Assembly (NCBI RefSeq): GCF_024139115.2
Contig: NC_085139.1
Location: 102,100,158-102,164,157, forward strand
DNA length: 64,000 bases
DNA from: Armigeres subalbatus
Lineage: Eukaryota; Arthropoda; Insecta; Diptera; Culicidae
Direction: 5' to 3'
A program made the translations under genes and the position numbers. The notes beneath the pieces were generated by a model. It did not search any database. It saw only the letters and a program-made list of their open reading frames with translations, and was not told the DNA's origin. Positions 1-11,065 of this stretch are shown one piece after another. How positions within the stretch are numbered: the first letter of the stretch is position 1; each line of letters opens with the position of its first letter.

Positions 1-593
1 AATCCCGGAAGGATTTTGAACGAATCTCGAAAGAATTCTAAACGAATCCCAACAGGATTCAGAACGAATTCCTAAGGGATTCTGATCGAATCGCGGAAGG
101 ATTCTGCCCGAACCTCGAAAGGATTCTGAACGAACCTCGAAAGGATTTTGAATGAATCCCAAAAGGATTCTGAACGAATCCCAAAAGGATTCTGAACGAA
201 TCCCAAAAGGATTCTGAACGAATCCCAAAAGGATTCTGAACGAATCCCAAAAGGATTCTGAACGAATCGCGACAGGATTCTGAAGAAATCCTGACAGGAG
301 TCTGAACGAATCCCGACAGGATTCTGAATGAATCCCGGCAAGATTCTGAACGAATCCTGGCAGGATTCTGAACGAATCACGGCAGGATTCTGAACGAATC
401 CCGGAAGGATTTTGAACGAATCTCGAAAGAATTCTGAACGAATCCCGAAAGGATTCAGAACGCATCCCGGAAGGATTCTGCACGAATCCCGGAAGGATTC
501 TGCTCGAATTCCGGGAGGATTCTGAACGAATCTCGAAAGGTTTCTTAACGAATCCCAAAAGGATGCTAAGCGAATCCCGAAAGGATTCTGAAC
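1..593. repeat. Higher-order repeat in satellite A, copy 1
   Basis: The ordered series of unit variants here recurs from 749. Position 1 matches position 749, an offset of 748 bp or exactly 34 units. After one 22-bp unit is lost from the CCAAAAGG run in copy 2, the offset becomes 726 bp (33 units). Homology stops at about 593. Confidence 0.9.
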
Positions 594-748
594 GAATCCC
601 GACAGGGTTCTGATCGAATACCGACAGGATTCTAAACGAATTCCGACAGGATTCTGAACGAATCCCGACAAAATTCTGAACGAATCTCGAAAGGATTCTG
701 AACGAATCCCGACAGAATTCTGAACGAATCACGAAACGATTCTGAACG

Positions 749-1319
749 AATCCCGGAAGGATTTTGAACGAATCTCGAAAGAATTCTAAACGAATCCCAA
801 CAGGATTCAGAACGAATTCCTAAGGGATTCTGACCGAATCGCGGAAGGATTCTGCCCGAACCTCGAAAGGATTCTGAACGAACCTCGAAAGGATTTTGAA
901 TGAATCCCAAAAGGATTCTGAACGAATCCCAAAAGGATTCTGAACGAATCCTAAAAGGATTCTGAACGAATCCCAAAAGGATTCTGAACGAATCGCGACA
1001 GGATTCTGAAGAAATCCCGACAGGAGTCTGAACGAATCCCGACAGGATTCTGAATGAATCCCGGCAAGATTCTGAACGAATCCTGGCAGGATTCTGAACG
1101 AATCGCGGCAGGATTCTGAACGAATCCCGGAAGGATTTTGAACGAATCTCGAAAGAATTCTGAACGAATCCCGAAAGGATTCAGAACGCATCCCGGAAGG
1201 ATTCTGCACGAATCCCGGAAGGATTCTGCTCGAATTCCGGGAGGATTCTGAACGAATCTCGAAAGGTTTCTTAACGAATCCCAAAAGGATGCTAAGCGAA
1301 TCCCGAAAGGATTCTGAAC
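749..1319. repeat. Higher-order repeat in satellite A, copy 2
   Basis: Second copy of the variant series at 1-593, with one unit deleted and a few substitutions. It shows a recent segmental duplication inside the array, consistent with unequal exchange in register. Confidence 0.9.
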
Positions 1320-1858
1320 GAATTCCGAAAGGATTCTGAATGAATCCCAAAAGGATTCTGAATGAATCCCGAAAGGGTTCTGAACGAATCCCGGAAGTAT
1401 TCTGAACGAATCCCGAAAGGATTCTGAACGAATCCCGACAGGATACTGAACGAATCCCGACTGGATTCTGAACGAATCCCGACAGGATTCTGAACGAATG
1501 CCGAAAGGATTCTGAACGAATGCCGAAAGGATTCTGAACGAATCCCGAAAGGATTCTGAACGAATCCCGAAAAGATTCTGAACGAATCCCGAAAGGATTC
1601 TGAACGAATCCCGAAAGGATTCTGAACGAATCCCGAAAGGATTCTGAACGAATCCCGAAAGGATTCTGAACGAATCCCGAAAGGATTCTGAACGAATCCC
1701 GGAAGGATTCTGAACGAATATCGCAAGGATTCTGAACGAATCGCGGAAGGATTCTGAACGAATCCCGGAAGGATTCTGAACGAATCCCGGAAGGATTCTG
1801 AACGAATCCCGAAAGGATTGTGAACGAAGGATTGTGAACGAATCCCGACAGGATTCTG

Positions 1859-4800
1859 AAGTTTGTGCAACATTGTTCACATCTCCAATAGCTTGCTTCT
1901 TGTTTCTGCAAAAATCTACAGTTTTCTCTCAAGAACTGGCTTTAAAACCACAATTACATCCAAAATGTTATAACTTGTTCTTTCCTGAGTATTTATTTTG
2001 TTTTCTGCAGACATTTTTAAGAGTTTTGTAGAAACCTAAGAAACCTCAGAATTTTTAAATTTGATTGACTCCACTAGGTCCAGAATTTTCCACTTTTGGT
2101 ATAGTTTGTCTTCAAAAAGTAATAATACATGGATAAACTCCCCAAAATTTTTAGTAATTTGAAACTGACCACGTTTCACATCTGGATTTCGGTTGGGGCA
2201 CATTGCACCGCTGCCGGCCGTTCCGCCTTTGCTTTGATGGGTTTATTTTTGGTCCAACCCATACTAAACCCCTTTTCCACCCGCTGCACTGGCACTATTT
2301 TGGAACCGATCTCCAAATACGTGTCATTCAGTTTTCAGTGAAGTACAGTAAAGCTGCGACGACGCAACGAACGAACGGTACGAACCTTGGCCGTTCTACG
2401 CCGAAAAGTTCAACCGTAATTGACTTTTCGACACGCGAGTAGGTAAGCCAACCACCGCACCGCCGCAATAAAAAGTGGCACTTTGCAGCGGTATGTTTCA
2501 GTCGGTCCAGGGTCGGTAGGCTAATTTTCTTCCGCTTAAATAACATTATTTCAAATTTATTTCAATAGCTGAAATGGATGATGAAAGTAATTTTCAGCTT
2601 CTCAGAACATGGGTCATAAATTGGACGAACATTGACACGTCACCCTAGACTAGTAGCTCTGTTCCGGCTGGCAATTGGCCAGCCAACCAGTCTGCGAGTC
2701 ATAAATTAGAGAAACAGAACTCGCTCTTTCCACACATGTTTGTTGCTTTTCTTCTTATTCGTTTTTGAAGCACCGCGTAACCACGATTCGGCATCATCGG
2801 TGGTTTCGGTCTATAAAGAGTCAATCTTGGGCGGGCAATTGGAATTTGTCACGGCTTTTTGGGAGGAATGGACTTTTCGATGGTACAGGAAAATTTGTCA
2901 CTTTCCAGAACATTTGGGTTGCCCTCGTGGATTAGGTGCCAAGAAAGATGAGCGGAGGAAGCGACATTAATCGGTTGGCAGTTGCAATAAAACACGATTC
3001 AATTGAATTGAATATTTGTCAGTTATACCAATTGTGTTCAAAATGCTAAAACTTATCCGGTTTTTTAGTCAAATTTCGGTCTAAATTCTTATACATTTTT
3101 AACAATTTTGGTTTATTTTAACTTTTACGATTGTTGTTGGAATGTTAGAACAATTCGTATCGAAATGGATTTGAGTCAAATTTTACTTTTTTCGTAATAA
3201 GCTCTTTAATAAGTTTCTACGAACTTCTTAAAATTTCGATTGAGTTTTGTCAAAAATTCCAACACAAATCTTTCCAAATTAGTATTCTAACCATAATACA
3301 TTAAAGTCAGTAAAATTTAAACAAAGAATTTAAAATTTCAGCAGAAAAATATAAAAAATTCTATCAGGAGTCGTCGTAAGTAAAAACATAATTTATCAAA
3401 AATATTTTGAAAAAAAAATCGGCTGAATTTAGGCAGTTGACTGTTTAACAGAATGTCAGAATGCTCATGCAATTAATAAGAAGTGAAAAATGAGTAATAA
3501 ATATGGTAGATAAGAAATGAGAAGTGTCTCCCTTCCTATCATCATCTCTTTTGCTTATGCTTTATTTTATTTTTACCTTTGACTTATTATTTTGTTGAAC
3601 TTGCTAAATTATTAATAAGTCTCATTTGTTGAATAGTCTCTTCTGAATTATTAAAACAATTGATTGTCTGGAAAAACCCTCAGCAGAGTCTGGAAATTTG
3701 AACTCGAATTCTCGATTTTGGTATCATTTATAAACAAACGACTTATTTGCTTTGCCAGCAACTATTACACCGTTCGGGTAGTCAGCGTTGTATACACAAA
3801 CGCTCCGTCGTCTCCGCCATCGCGTGGAAAAGTCGTTTGGCATGAACCAGATGGAGTCAGCCGAAAATTTACGCAACTTACCCGCCGTTTTGTGGCAGCC
3901 AAAAAGTTTTGATTTATTCGTTTTTGCGTAGATTCCTCCTGGTGCCCACCCGCCCGCTCGGTCGTGCCGTTACCCAAAAAACAACAAACGTATAATGATG
4001 GAGCAATGTGGATGGAAAATGCTTCAATTGTACGTCGGCTTCTCAAGGTTGTGTAGAGGAGCTTATGGTAAACAATTTTCCCATCAGTAGTCCGCGGCGC
4101 TGGAGTTGTATTGTTTCAAAGCCTGTCGATTTTTTTCCCTCCGCTCGCTGTCAGTTCAGAAAATTGTCCAATTTATCAGCTCGATTTGGAGTGGTCTCTG
4201 GCTCGGCTGTCACATATACGAAACGTGCGATGGCGACGCCGACAACTATCTATGGTTGACGAGGGAGGGACGTGTTAAGCCTCAAATGACATCACTTTGA
4301 CTGGTCGTTTGCTGTCGATCAAAGGCGCGCATCCCCGAAGACTTCAAAGCGAAAGTCGAATTGTTGGGCGCGTGTGTCCCCATCGTAAAATGCTTATGTA
4401 CTACAATGCGATGATTGGTTCAGACAAGACATGCTTCAGTTACGGGAAATAAATCGAATTGTTAGTAAGTAACGCAACGGCAATGTCGATACTTTTTGAC
4501 ATCATAGTGATGATGCTACGATAAAGCTTTGTTTTATCGTGGATAATAATGACAAAGATCAGAAGTTAAAATGTCAGCAACAAACAAAGAAGAATGTTTT
4601 GTTGTGAAACTTCATCTCGTTCTTTTGCATAATATTGGTTCTATGCTATAATTGTTTCTGCTTGGAGGATGGCTTGGTGGCCTTGTGTCACTACTTCTGT
4701 CCAGACTGAGGAGAAACTTGGGAACCTGGGATGGCATTACGCATCTCGATTCGAACGTAATTCTATCGAGTCGAACATGTTTGGCATTACGGCTTTCGAT

Positions 4801-5055
4801 TCGATCTCGAATACGACTCATCGTTCGAGTATGCTCGAGGAGGTACAAGAATAACGAGATGTTTTAACATTATGGAAACTCGATAGCACACTGAAAAACA
4901 ACTCTAGTCGAATGAAAAACACTCGTCACAATGTTGTTCGCAAGTCATTTCTTGCTGAAAGTTTTTAATTATATTTGTTAATATTTCTCTACGAGAAGAG
5001 AATAAATGTTTCATTATTCACTTGTCATAGGACAAGTTTGTACAATCCCATTGAA
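1859..5055. other. Unique non-coding DNA
   Basis: No open frame longer than about 93 codons, no recognisable domain and no clear repeat. Two GC-richer islands (about 2160-2540 and 3760-4330) lie between AT-rich stretches. This looks like intron or intergenic DNA; no promoter or exon can be defended. Confidence 0.6.
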
Positions 5056-5140
5056 TTCCACCACTTAATTGTATCTTGACAGATACGTATTTCGACCTCA
5101 ACAGTAAGGCCATCTTCAGTGTCTCGTACTTGACTCGACT
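5056..5140. repeat. Half copy of a foldback repeat family
   Basis: Contains the motif order ACTTAATT, GATACGTATTTCGACC, CTTCAGTGTCTCGTACTTGA. The same order forms each half of the complete palindromic copies at 50604-50836 and 60265-60503. Here only one half is present. Confidence 0.75.
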
Positions 5141-5458
5141 TTAAGTTTATAAGGAATATTCAACCGCTGCAACATCGATACGTTGCTTATTCCAACTCTC
5201 ATTTAAGTATTCACGGGGCGGAATGTTTAAAATTTGCGATGTTTGCCCCTAAATTATTCGAAATACATACAAAAGTTCAATGGTAGTTACGTCAACTATG
5301 AAATCATGGCCAGTTGACACAATTTGTGTCCTAAAAATATCTCAAGTTACAAAACATATCGTATCTGCATAATGTTTTAATCGGTTGCAACTGCTCAATA
5401 AATAATATTGCTTTTAATAGTCGTTGAGCACGATTTCCTTGTTTATGAATTAACTGCC

Positions 5459-5689
5459 TGTTCGATTCCCGTTGCCGGTCTAGGCAATTTTCGGATTGGA
5501 AATTGTCTCGACTTCCCTGGGCATAAAAGTATCATCGTGTTAGCCTCATGATATACGAATGCAAGAATGGTAAACTTGGATTAGAAACATCGCAGTTAAT
5601 AACTGTGGAAGTACTTAATGAACACTAAGCTGCGAGGCGGCTCTGTCCCAGTGTGGGCATGTAATGCCAATAAGAAGAAGAAGAAGAAT
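5459..5689 (+). mobile_element. tRNA-derived SINE, 5'-truncated copy
   Basis: Begins at a B-box-like GTTCGATTCCC. It continues through the family body (CTTCCCTGGGCATAAAAG, CATGATATACGAATGC, AACACTAAGCTGCGAGGCGG) and ends in TGCCAATAAGAAGAAG, an (AAG)n tail. The tRNA-like head with the A box is missing. The copy at 51305-51622 is full length. Likely the Feilai type of Aedes SINE, but the family name is from memory. Confidence 0.88.
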
Positions 5690-5877
5690 GCCACCCCTGG
5701 TTTTGTAACTCTACTGGACTCCACCAAACGAATATTGTTAATATTTTTTGTGTGAAGAAGAGTGATGCTTTCTAGATCACATTCAGCATCCTTAACTGCT
5801 ACAGTTCCGGGCGAAGTTGGAACTCGATTTCAAGCAATTTATATTTATAATTTATACATTTATATTTATATTATTTT

Positions 5878-6251
5878 TGCCTTTCTCGTACAACAAAGTT
5901 GTACCGAAAGGCTATCATTTCACTCCAAAATCGAACTTTTTATAGAAGTCTCGGAGACCCATGATGTTATATACCAATCGACTCAGCTCGTCGAACTGAA
6001 AAAATGTCTGTCTGTCCGTGTGTATGTGTGTGTGTGCACACAAAAACCGAAAAACATTAGCCACTTTTTCATATAGTAATTCTTAACCGATTTTCTCGCT
6101 ACAAGTTGCATTCGACAGAGGACAAAGCCTTGTTGATCACTATTGAATTTGATAATAATCGACCATTGCGTTTAAAAGTTATTAAGAAAATGGAATGGAA
6201 CTATATAAGCGCCATATAAGGTTGGTGTCTTGGCTAAATGCGAGAAAGGCA
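5878..6251. mobile_element. MITE with 11-bp terminal inverted repeats
   Basis: 374 bp bounded by TGCCTTTCTCG and its exact inverse CGAGAAAGGCA. No coding capacity. Flanked on both sides by the same AT-rich stretch (TTTATACATTTATATTTATA near 5851 and near 6301), which may be an insertion-linked duplication or simple sequence. A truncated relative lies at 7067. Confidence 0.85.
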
Positions 6252-7066
6252 GTATCACCACTCGGTGAATTAAGTTGGTTTTTTATATTTTTTTTATGAT
6301 TTATACATTTATATTTATATTTTTTTGCGTAATTTTGGACGGAGGCACGGTCGTGGATCAGTCAATGGTTGAACCTTCCGTCTTAGTGGTTCCTCCCAGA
6401 GCTGAAGCGATGTTTTCCGAGTCAACCCTTGTGCAATAGCTCTCCCGCTCCCGAAGTGTGGGATGATCTTGACGAATGAACAATTGGTACACCAGGTGAT
6501 AGCTCCACTTGTCTCCCGGTTTTCCAAGCCTCTTGAGGCTTCTGCTGATTCAAGTGGTTTTCGAACGCAAGCATCCTGGCTGACCATTTTTAACTTGATT
6601 TTTTCCCTGCTTAGCATAAAGTCATTTGGCTTAATGCTGATTGGAGTTATGGTAAATGAAGGATAAATTATTTACTTCGGATATTCATTTTCGTATTTTC
6701 TTATTATATTTTCGAATACGAAGAGTAAATAATTCTCACTTTATTGACCATAATTTAAGGCATAAGTTATACAAAATGACCTACCATTTGCCATATATCC
6801 AAAATTTTGCCTAAAAGTAAGTTTGTCTACTGTTAACTTTTTTTTAATTTCGAATTGGTCTTGATCAATGCACAAGACATTAGGTAATCTTTGAAAGCAG
6901 GAATTTTACAAAAAAAAATCCCGCTCTGTTAATTATTGTGCCAAATGGTAGGAGTTCTGATTAATCACTGAGTAGCGACCACGAATTGTACAAATATCTT
7001 ATGTTCATGCTCAATATGCTCATTATGCCAAACGTTGAGAAGGAAATATATCGCTCACCGTATTTC
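6252..7066. other. No gene identified
   Basis: A balanced-composition block at about 6330-6610 sits between AT-rich sequence. It is open on both strands for 67-100 codons, but neither translation resembles a known family. It may be a fragment of an unrecognised element. Confidence 0.5.
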
Positions 7067-7332
7067 TGCCTTTCTCGAATACTTAGTATATACGTAAACG
7101 CCTAAACCGAACATAAGATAGAAGGCTCGGAGACCCATAGTGTTATAGACCAATAGACTCAGCGAGGAATTGAAGGATGTCTGTATGTGTGTGGACAAAA
7201 AAAGTGAGGTACATTTTTTGTTTTTAGCCTTATCCGAATTGCTTGCAACAGGTTACATTCGACGCAGAATCCTGCCCAATTTTTCGCTAATTGGCCCAAT
7301 CGACTATTGCGTTCCGGAGTTATTTAAAAAAA
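7067..7332. mobile_element. Truncated, diverged copy of the 5878-6251 MITE
   Basis: Starts with the same TGCCTTTCTCG terminus and shares the interior motif order: GGCTCGGAGACCCATAG, GTTATAGACCAATAGACTC, GTCTGTATGTGTGTG, TTACATTCGACG, CGACTATTGCGTT. The right terminus is absent. Confidence 0.8.
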
Positions 7333-7531
7333 AAACATTGTTTTCCCTTATTTTTCCCGGGGACAAAATTTTAAAAACGATTTTTGTTTTCAAAAACTGC
7401 TGCAATGCATTCAAATTAATAATGCGAATAAATGTGAATTGATGGAAATAACTGAATCTGTCTCCCCAAAGTGCAATTTTAACATCTCTTATGTGCGTTT
7501 CTCATTACTTACTTACTTGATACTTGATGGG

Positions 7532-9175
7532 CTACAGCTCTTCGATGAACCTACGCCGAATGGAGTATCCTTCTCCACTGGACTCGATCCCAATCCAGAC
7601 TCGGGCCAATCGCTTCCAGTCGCCCTGAACATTGAGCGCCCTCAGGTCCTCTTCAACTGCAAAACGCCATCGTGTACACGGCCTTCCACGAAGCCTGCGG
7701 AATCTTCCGGGTTCTCTGCTAAATATTATCTTCGCTTGACGTTCTTCCGGCATACGAACAACGTGACCAGCCCACCGTAGTCTGCCGTGTTGTACAAGCC
7801 TCATAATATCCAGCCCTTTATACACCTGGTACAATTCGTGATTCATGCGACGCCGCCAGATACCGTTCTCCTGTTTACCGCCGAGTATTGTCCGCAGCAC
7901 CTTACGCTCAAACACTCCGAGAGCTCTCCGATCAGCCTCCTTTAACGTCCATGTCTCATGGCCGTATAAAGCCACCGGAAAAATCAGAGTAGTATACAGC
8001 GCGAGTTTTGTTTTCGTTTGCAGACTACGGGACTTAAGTTGGTTACGTAGTCCGTAATAAGCCCTATTTGCAGCTGCAATACGCCTTTTCACCTCGCGGG
8101 TAACATCATTATCGCACGTTCCAAGATACACAAATTCTTCTACCACTTCAAATTTTTCACCATCCAGCACCATTTCGCTACCACCACCACTAATGAACCC
8201 ACGGTGATTGCCAGCGACCACGTACTTCGTTTTGCTGGTATTGATCGTGAGTCCAATCCTCGCTGTCTCCCTCTTAAAAGGCATAAAAGCCTCTTCCACG
8301 GCACGGCGATCAATTCCGATAATATCGATATCGTCCGCAAATCCCAGGAGCATATGCGATTTTGTGATAATGGTACCGCTTCTTTGCCCACCAGCTCTCC
8401 TAATCGCTCCCTCGAGCGCTATATTGAACAGTAGATTCGAGAGTGCATCACCCTGCTTTAATCCATCTAAGGTAACAAATGACGTCGATATTTCATCCGC
8501 AACCCTTACACTTGATTTCGATCCGTCCAACGTTATACGAATCAGCCGTATCAGTTTCGCCGGAAAACCATGTTCAAGCATAATTTGCCATAATTCATTC
8601 CGTTTCACTGAATCGCACGCCGCCTTGAAATCAATAAACAGATGATGTGTCTGCAAGTTGTACTCCCGGAATTTATCAAGGATTTGTCTCAGGGTAAACA
8701 TTTGATCCGTCGTTGATCGGCCCTTACGAAAACCTGCTTGATATTCGCCGACGAAGAACTCTTCAAGCGGTCTCAATCTGTTGAACAGAATACGGGACAT
8801 AATTTTGTACGCCGAATTAAGGAGGGTTATTCCTCGGTAATTGGCGCACTCCAGCCTATGCCCTTTATTAAAGAGAGAGCAAATGATGTCGTCCGACCAG
8901 CTAGCAGGCATTTCCTCGTCTTCCCATGTTTCCGACATAATGTGGTGCAGAACTTCATAAAGCTGCTCACTGCCATGTTTGAGAAGTTCAGCCGGGAGCT
9001 GGTCCTTTCCCGCAGCCTTATTGTTTTTCAGCTCTTTAACAGCTTTTTTAACCTCATCTAGTGTAGGTGACTCCACAGCTTGTCCATCGTCGCTAATATT
9101 TATTCTGTTCACCGATGCACCGTCACTTCCTCCATTCAACAAAGTCTCGAAATGTTGCTTCCACCTGGCAGCCAC
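7532..9175 (-). pseudogene. RTE-type reverse transcriptase domain of a dead retrotransposon
   Basis: Open for 547 codons. RT landmarks appear in order: ANYRGITLLNSAYKI (111-125), FRKGRSTTDQ (149-158), IDFKAACDS (181-189, where the family usually has Tyr for Cys187), GLKQGDALSNLLFNIALE (238-255) and the catalytic FADD at 279-282. A C-terminal WRRRMNHEL then RLRWAGHVVRM segment is typical of RTE elements. In life the enzyme would prime reverse transcription of its own RNA at nicked DNA in the nucleus. The methionine at 9175 follows an in-frame stop at 9176-9178, so this is a broken piece of one long ORF rather than a natural start. The FADD motif is intact. Confidence 0.93.
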
Positions 9176-9540
9176 TTAGGTTTTATCTGTCAGCAAATTC
9201 CCTTGTTGGTCGTTGCACATGACGGGAGATGGCGCTGTCTTTCTCTGTACGCCATTTACAGACTCATAAAACCTCCGCATATCGTTCTGCTCAATTTTTT
9301 TCCTGCCCATCACTAATAACTTGTTCTTCGTACTCTTTTTTCTTCCTGCGGTGGGTTCGTTTTTCGGCTGTTCTTGCTTCCTTGTACCGATCTCTATTCG
9401 ATCGGGTACCCGACACCAACATCCGGCTTCTGGCAACGTTCTTCTCGTCTGTCACTCTCTGACACTCCACATCGAACCAACCCGTCCTGGGTCGCCTCTG
9501 TGCAGTGCCTACCACTTCTCGTGCTGTTGTGCTCATTGCT
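9176..9540 (-). pseudogene. Frameshifted linker between endonuclease and RT
   Basis: The minus-strand frame changes twice. The endonuclease frame ends at 9541. A second frame (9578-9291, with TGWFDVECQR) carries the next segment. A third frame (9436-9176, with NDMRRFYESVNG) runs into a stop just before the RT frame, which it shares. The residues resemble the conserved RTE inter-domain linker, so this is one ORF broken by two indels and a nonsense change. Confidence 0.82.
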
Positions 9541-10503
9541 TCATAGATCGTTGATGTTGTCGCTAACGTTGATTGCACTTATCCGTTCGTCGAGCTTCTG
9601 GCGGTACTCAACCGATACTCCTTCCGCCGACAAATGCTGGATATTGTAACGCATCGTTCGCTGTGATCTTTCGTTCGATACAGTTGACAACCGTGATCGA
9701 ATTTTACTGACAACGAGGTAATAATCAGAGTCAATGTATGGACCTCTGAATGTCCGCACATCGATAACATCCGAGAAATGGCTCCCATCCACCAGAACAT
9801 GGTCTATCTGGTTGCAAGTTTCACCATTTAGATGTCTCCAGGTGTGCTTTCGGATATTCTTTCGTGCAAAGTAGGTGCTGCTGATGGCCATCCCTCTGGC
9901 AGCAGCGAAATTTACTAGCCGTAGGCCGTTGTCATTGGTAGCGGAGTGAAGGCTCTCCCTACCGATTATGGGACGGAAAAAATCCTCTCTACCGACCTGA
10001 GCGTTAGCGTCTCCGATAACAATTTTCACGTCATGCTTTGGGCACTCTCCAAAGGCTTTATCAAGACATTCATAAAACGTGTCCTTCACGTCGTCGGATT
10101 TATCGTTTGTCGGTGCGTAAACGTTGATTAGGCTGTAATTGAAGAATTTGCCCCGTATCCTCAACACACAGATTCGTTCGCTAATGGGTTTCCACCGCAT
10201 CACTCGCTTTATCTGCTTGCCCATCACTACGAAACCAACTCCATGCTCTGCTTTTCCGCCGCCGCTGTGATAGATGTTATACTTGAATGCAGTGTTGGTC
10301 GTGGGGTCCACGGCTCGGAATTCACGTTCTCCGGATCTGGGCCATCGGACTTCTTGAATAGCGGCCACGTTCACTCCAACCTTCTGCAGTTCACCAGGTT
10401 CATTCATGGTCCTGACATTCCAGGTACCGAGTTTCCAATCATAGTCCTTATTTCGTTGCCGGGTCGGTTGCCCAAAATATCGTTCTCTTTTTCTTTTATC
10501 TTC
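9541..10503 (-). pseudogene. Apurinic-like endonuclease domain of the dead RTE element
   Basis: Would nick target DNA for target-primed reverse transcription. The first methionine (codon at 10405-10407) is not the real start: the conserved GTWNVRT motif, which carries the catalytic Asn, lies in frame just upstream, and the frame stays open to at least 10503. Numbering from that methionine: IQEVRW at 17-22 with catalytic Glu19, VYAPTNDKSDD at 96-106, GDANAQVG at 132-139, IDHVLVDG at 201-208, DSDYYLV at 226-232. The last is normally an SDH motif; the His is Tyr here (229), which should remove nicking activity. Confidence 0.9.
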
Positions 10504-11065
10504 ATTTTTCGTGGTATAAGAGAGGCTTCAGTAAGCTAGCTTACCTGGGTCGCGTTACCTACATCGCGATGATGGGGCTGCCACCTTAGGTATAGCTGAC
10601 GCGATACAGCATTTCGTTAATCAGCCGCTGGGTACCAGGCAGACGCTGTTTGAGCCGCACCTCCTGGTGAACAGACGCTCGAGGCGTACCTTATCACTCT
10701 AGCTGATGTCAGAAGGACAACAGTGCCCAGGCTGCACTACCAGCTAAGTACACAACCCTTAGCTGGCGGTCTTTTGTCATCCGACGACGCGTGGAAGCTT
10801 GAGATAGGGACTTGTGGGGACCAGAGCTCTGTTGGGCATTCCTTCCTTGATGTCAATCCACCATTTTGCAGCCCACTCTGAACTCTATTTGGAAACAAAT
10901 AGGAGATTTTAACCGCTGAGGACCGATTATTTGATTTGTATGAAGGCTGTGTCATGATATAATATAAAATAACGATATATTCCTCATACATTGTAATATT
11001 GCTGAAAATATAAGAATTTTGTTAAACAGAAAACAATCTGAAAACTTGATGATTCCACTGGAATG

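Larger units (their letters stand above)
1..1858. repeat. Satellite A: tandem array of a 22-bp hairpin unit
   Basis: About 84 head-to-tail units of 22 bp. The common unit has arms GAATCC and GGATTC around a five-base loop (mostly CGAAA or CGACA, also CAAAA and CGGAA), with a five-base TGAAC linker. Variation concentrates in the loop. The array is cut by the window start and ends abruptly at about 1858 in unique DNA. Long minus-strand frames here are artefacts: 22 is not a multiple of 3, so three units give a 22-residue protein period in any open frame. No sign of coding selection. Confidence 0.97.
7504..10880 (-). mobile_element. Decayed RTE-clade non-LTR retrotransposon
   Basis: Reading on the minus strand, the order is a 5' leader (about 10880 to 10504), an apurinic-like endonuclease region, a broken linker, a reverse transcriptase region, a very short 3' UTR and a tail of TAAG repeats at 7504-7518. 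One ORF carrying endonuclease then RT, a tiny 3' UTR and a short tandem-repeat tail in place of poly-A are RTE-clade traits (the clade that includes JAM1 of Aedes). Two frameshifts and a stop between the two domains, plus a changed endonuclease residue, mean it is dead. The 5' boundary is approximate and no target-site duplication was found. Confidence 0.88.

Noticed and set aside
820..1932. Long minus-strand frames over satellite A (up to 370 codons)
   Set aside because: Period artefact of the 22-bp unit; several frames are open over the same bases.
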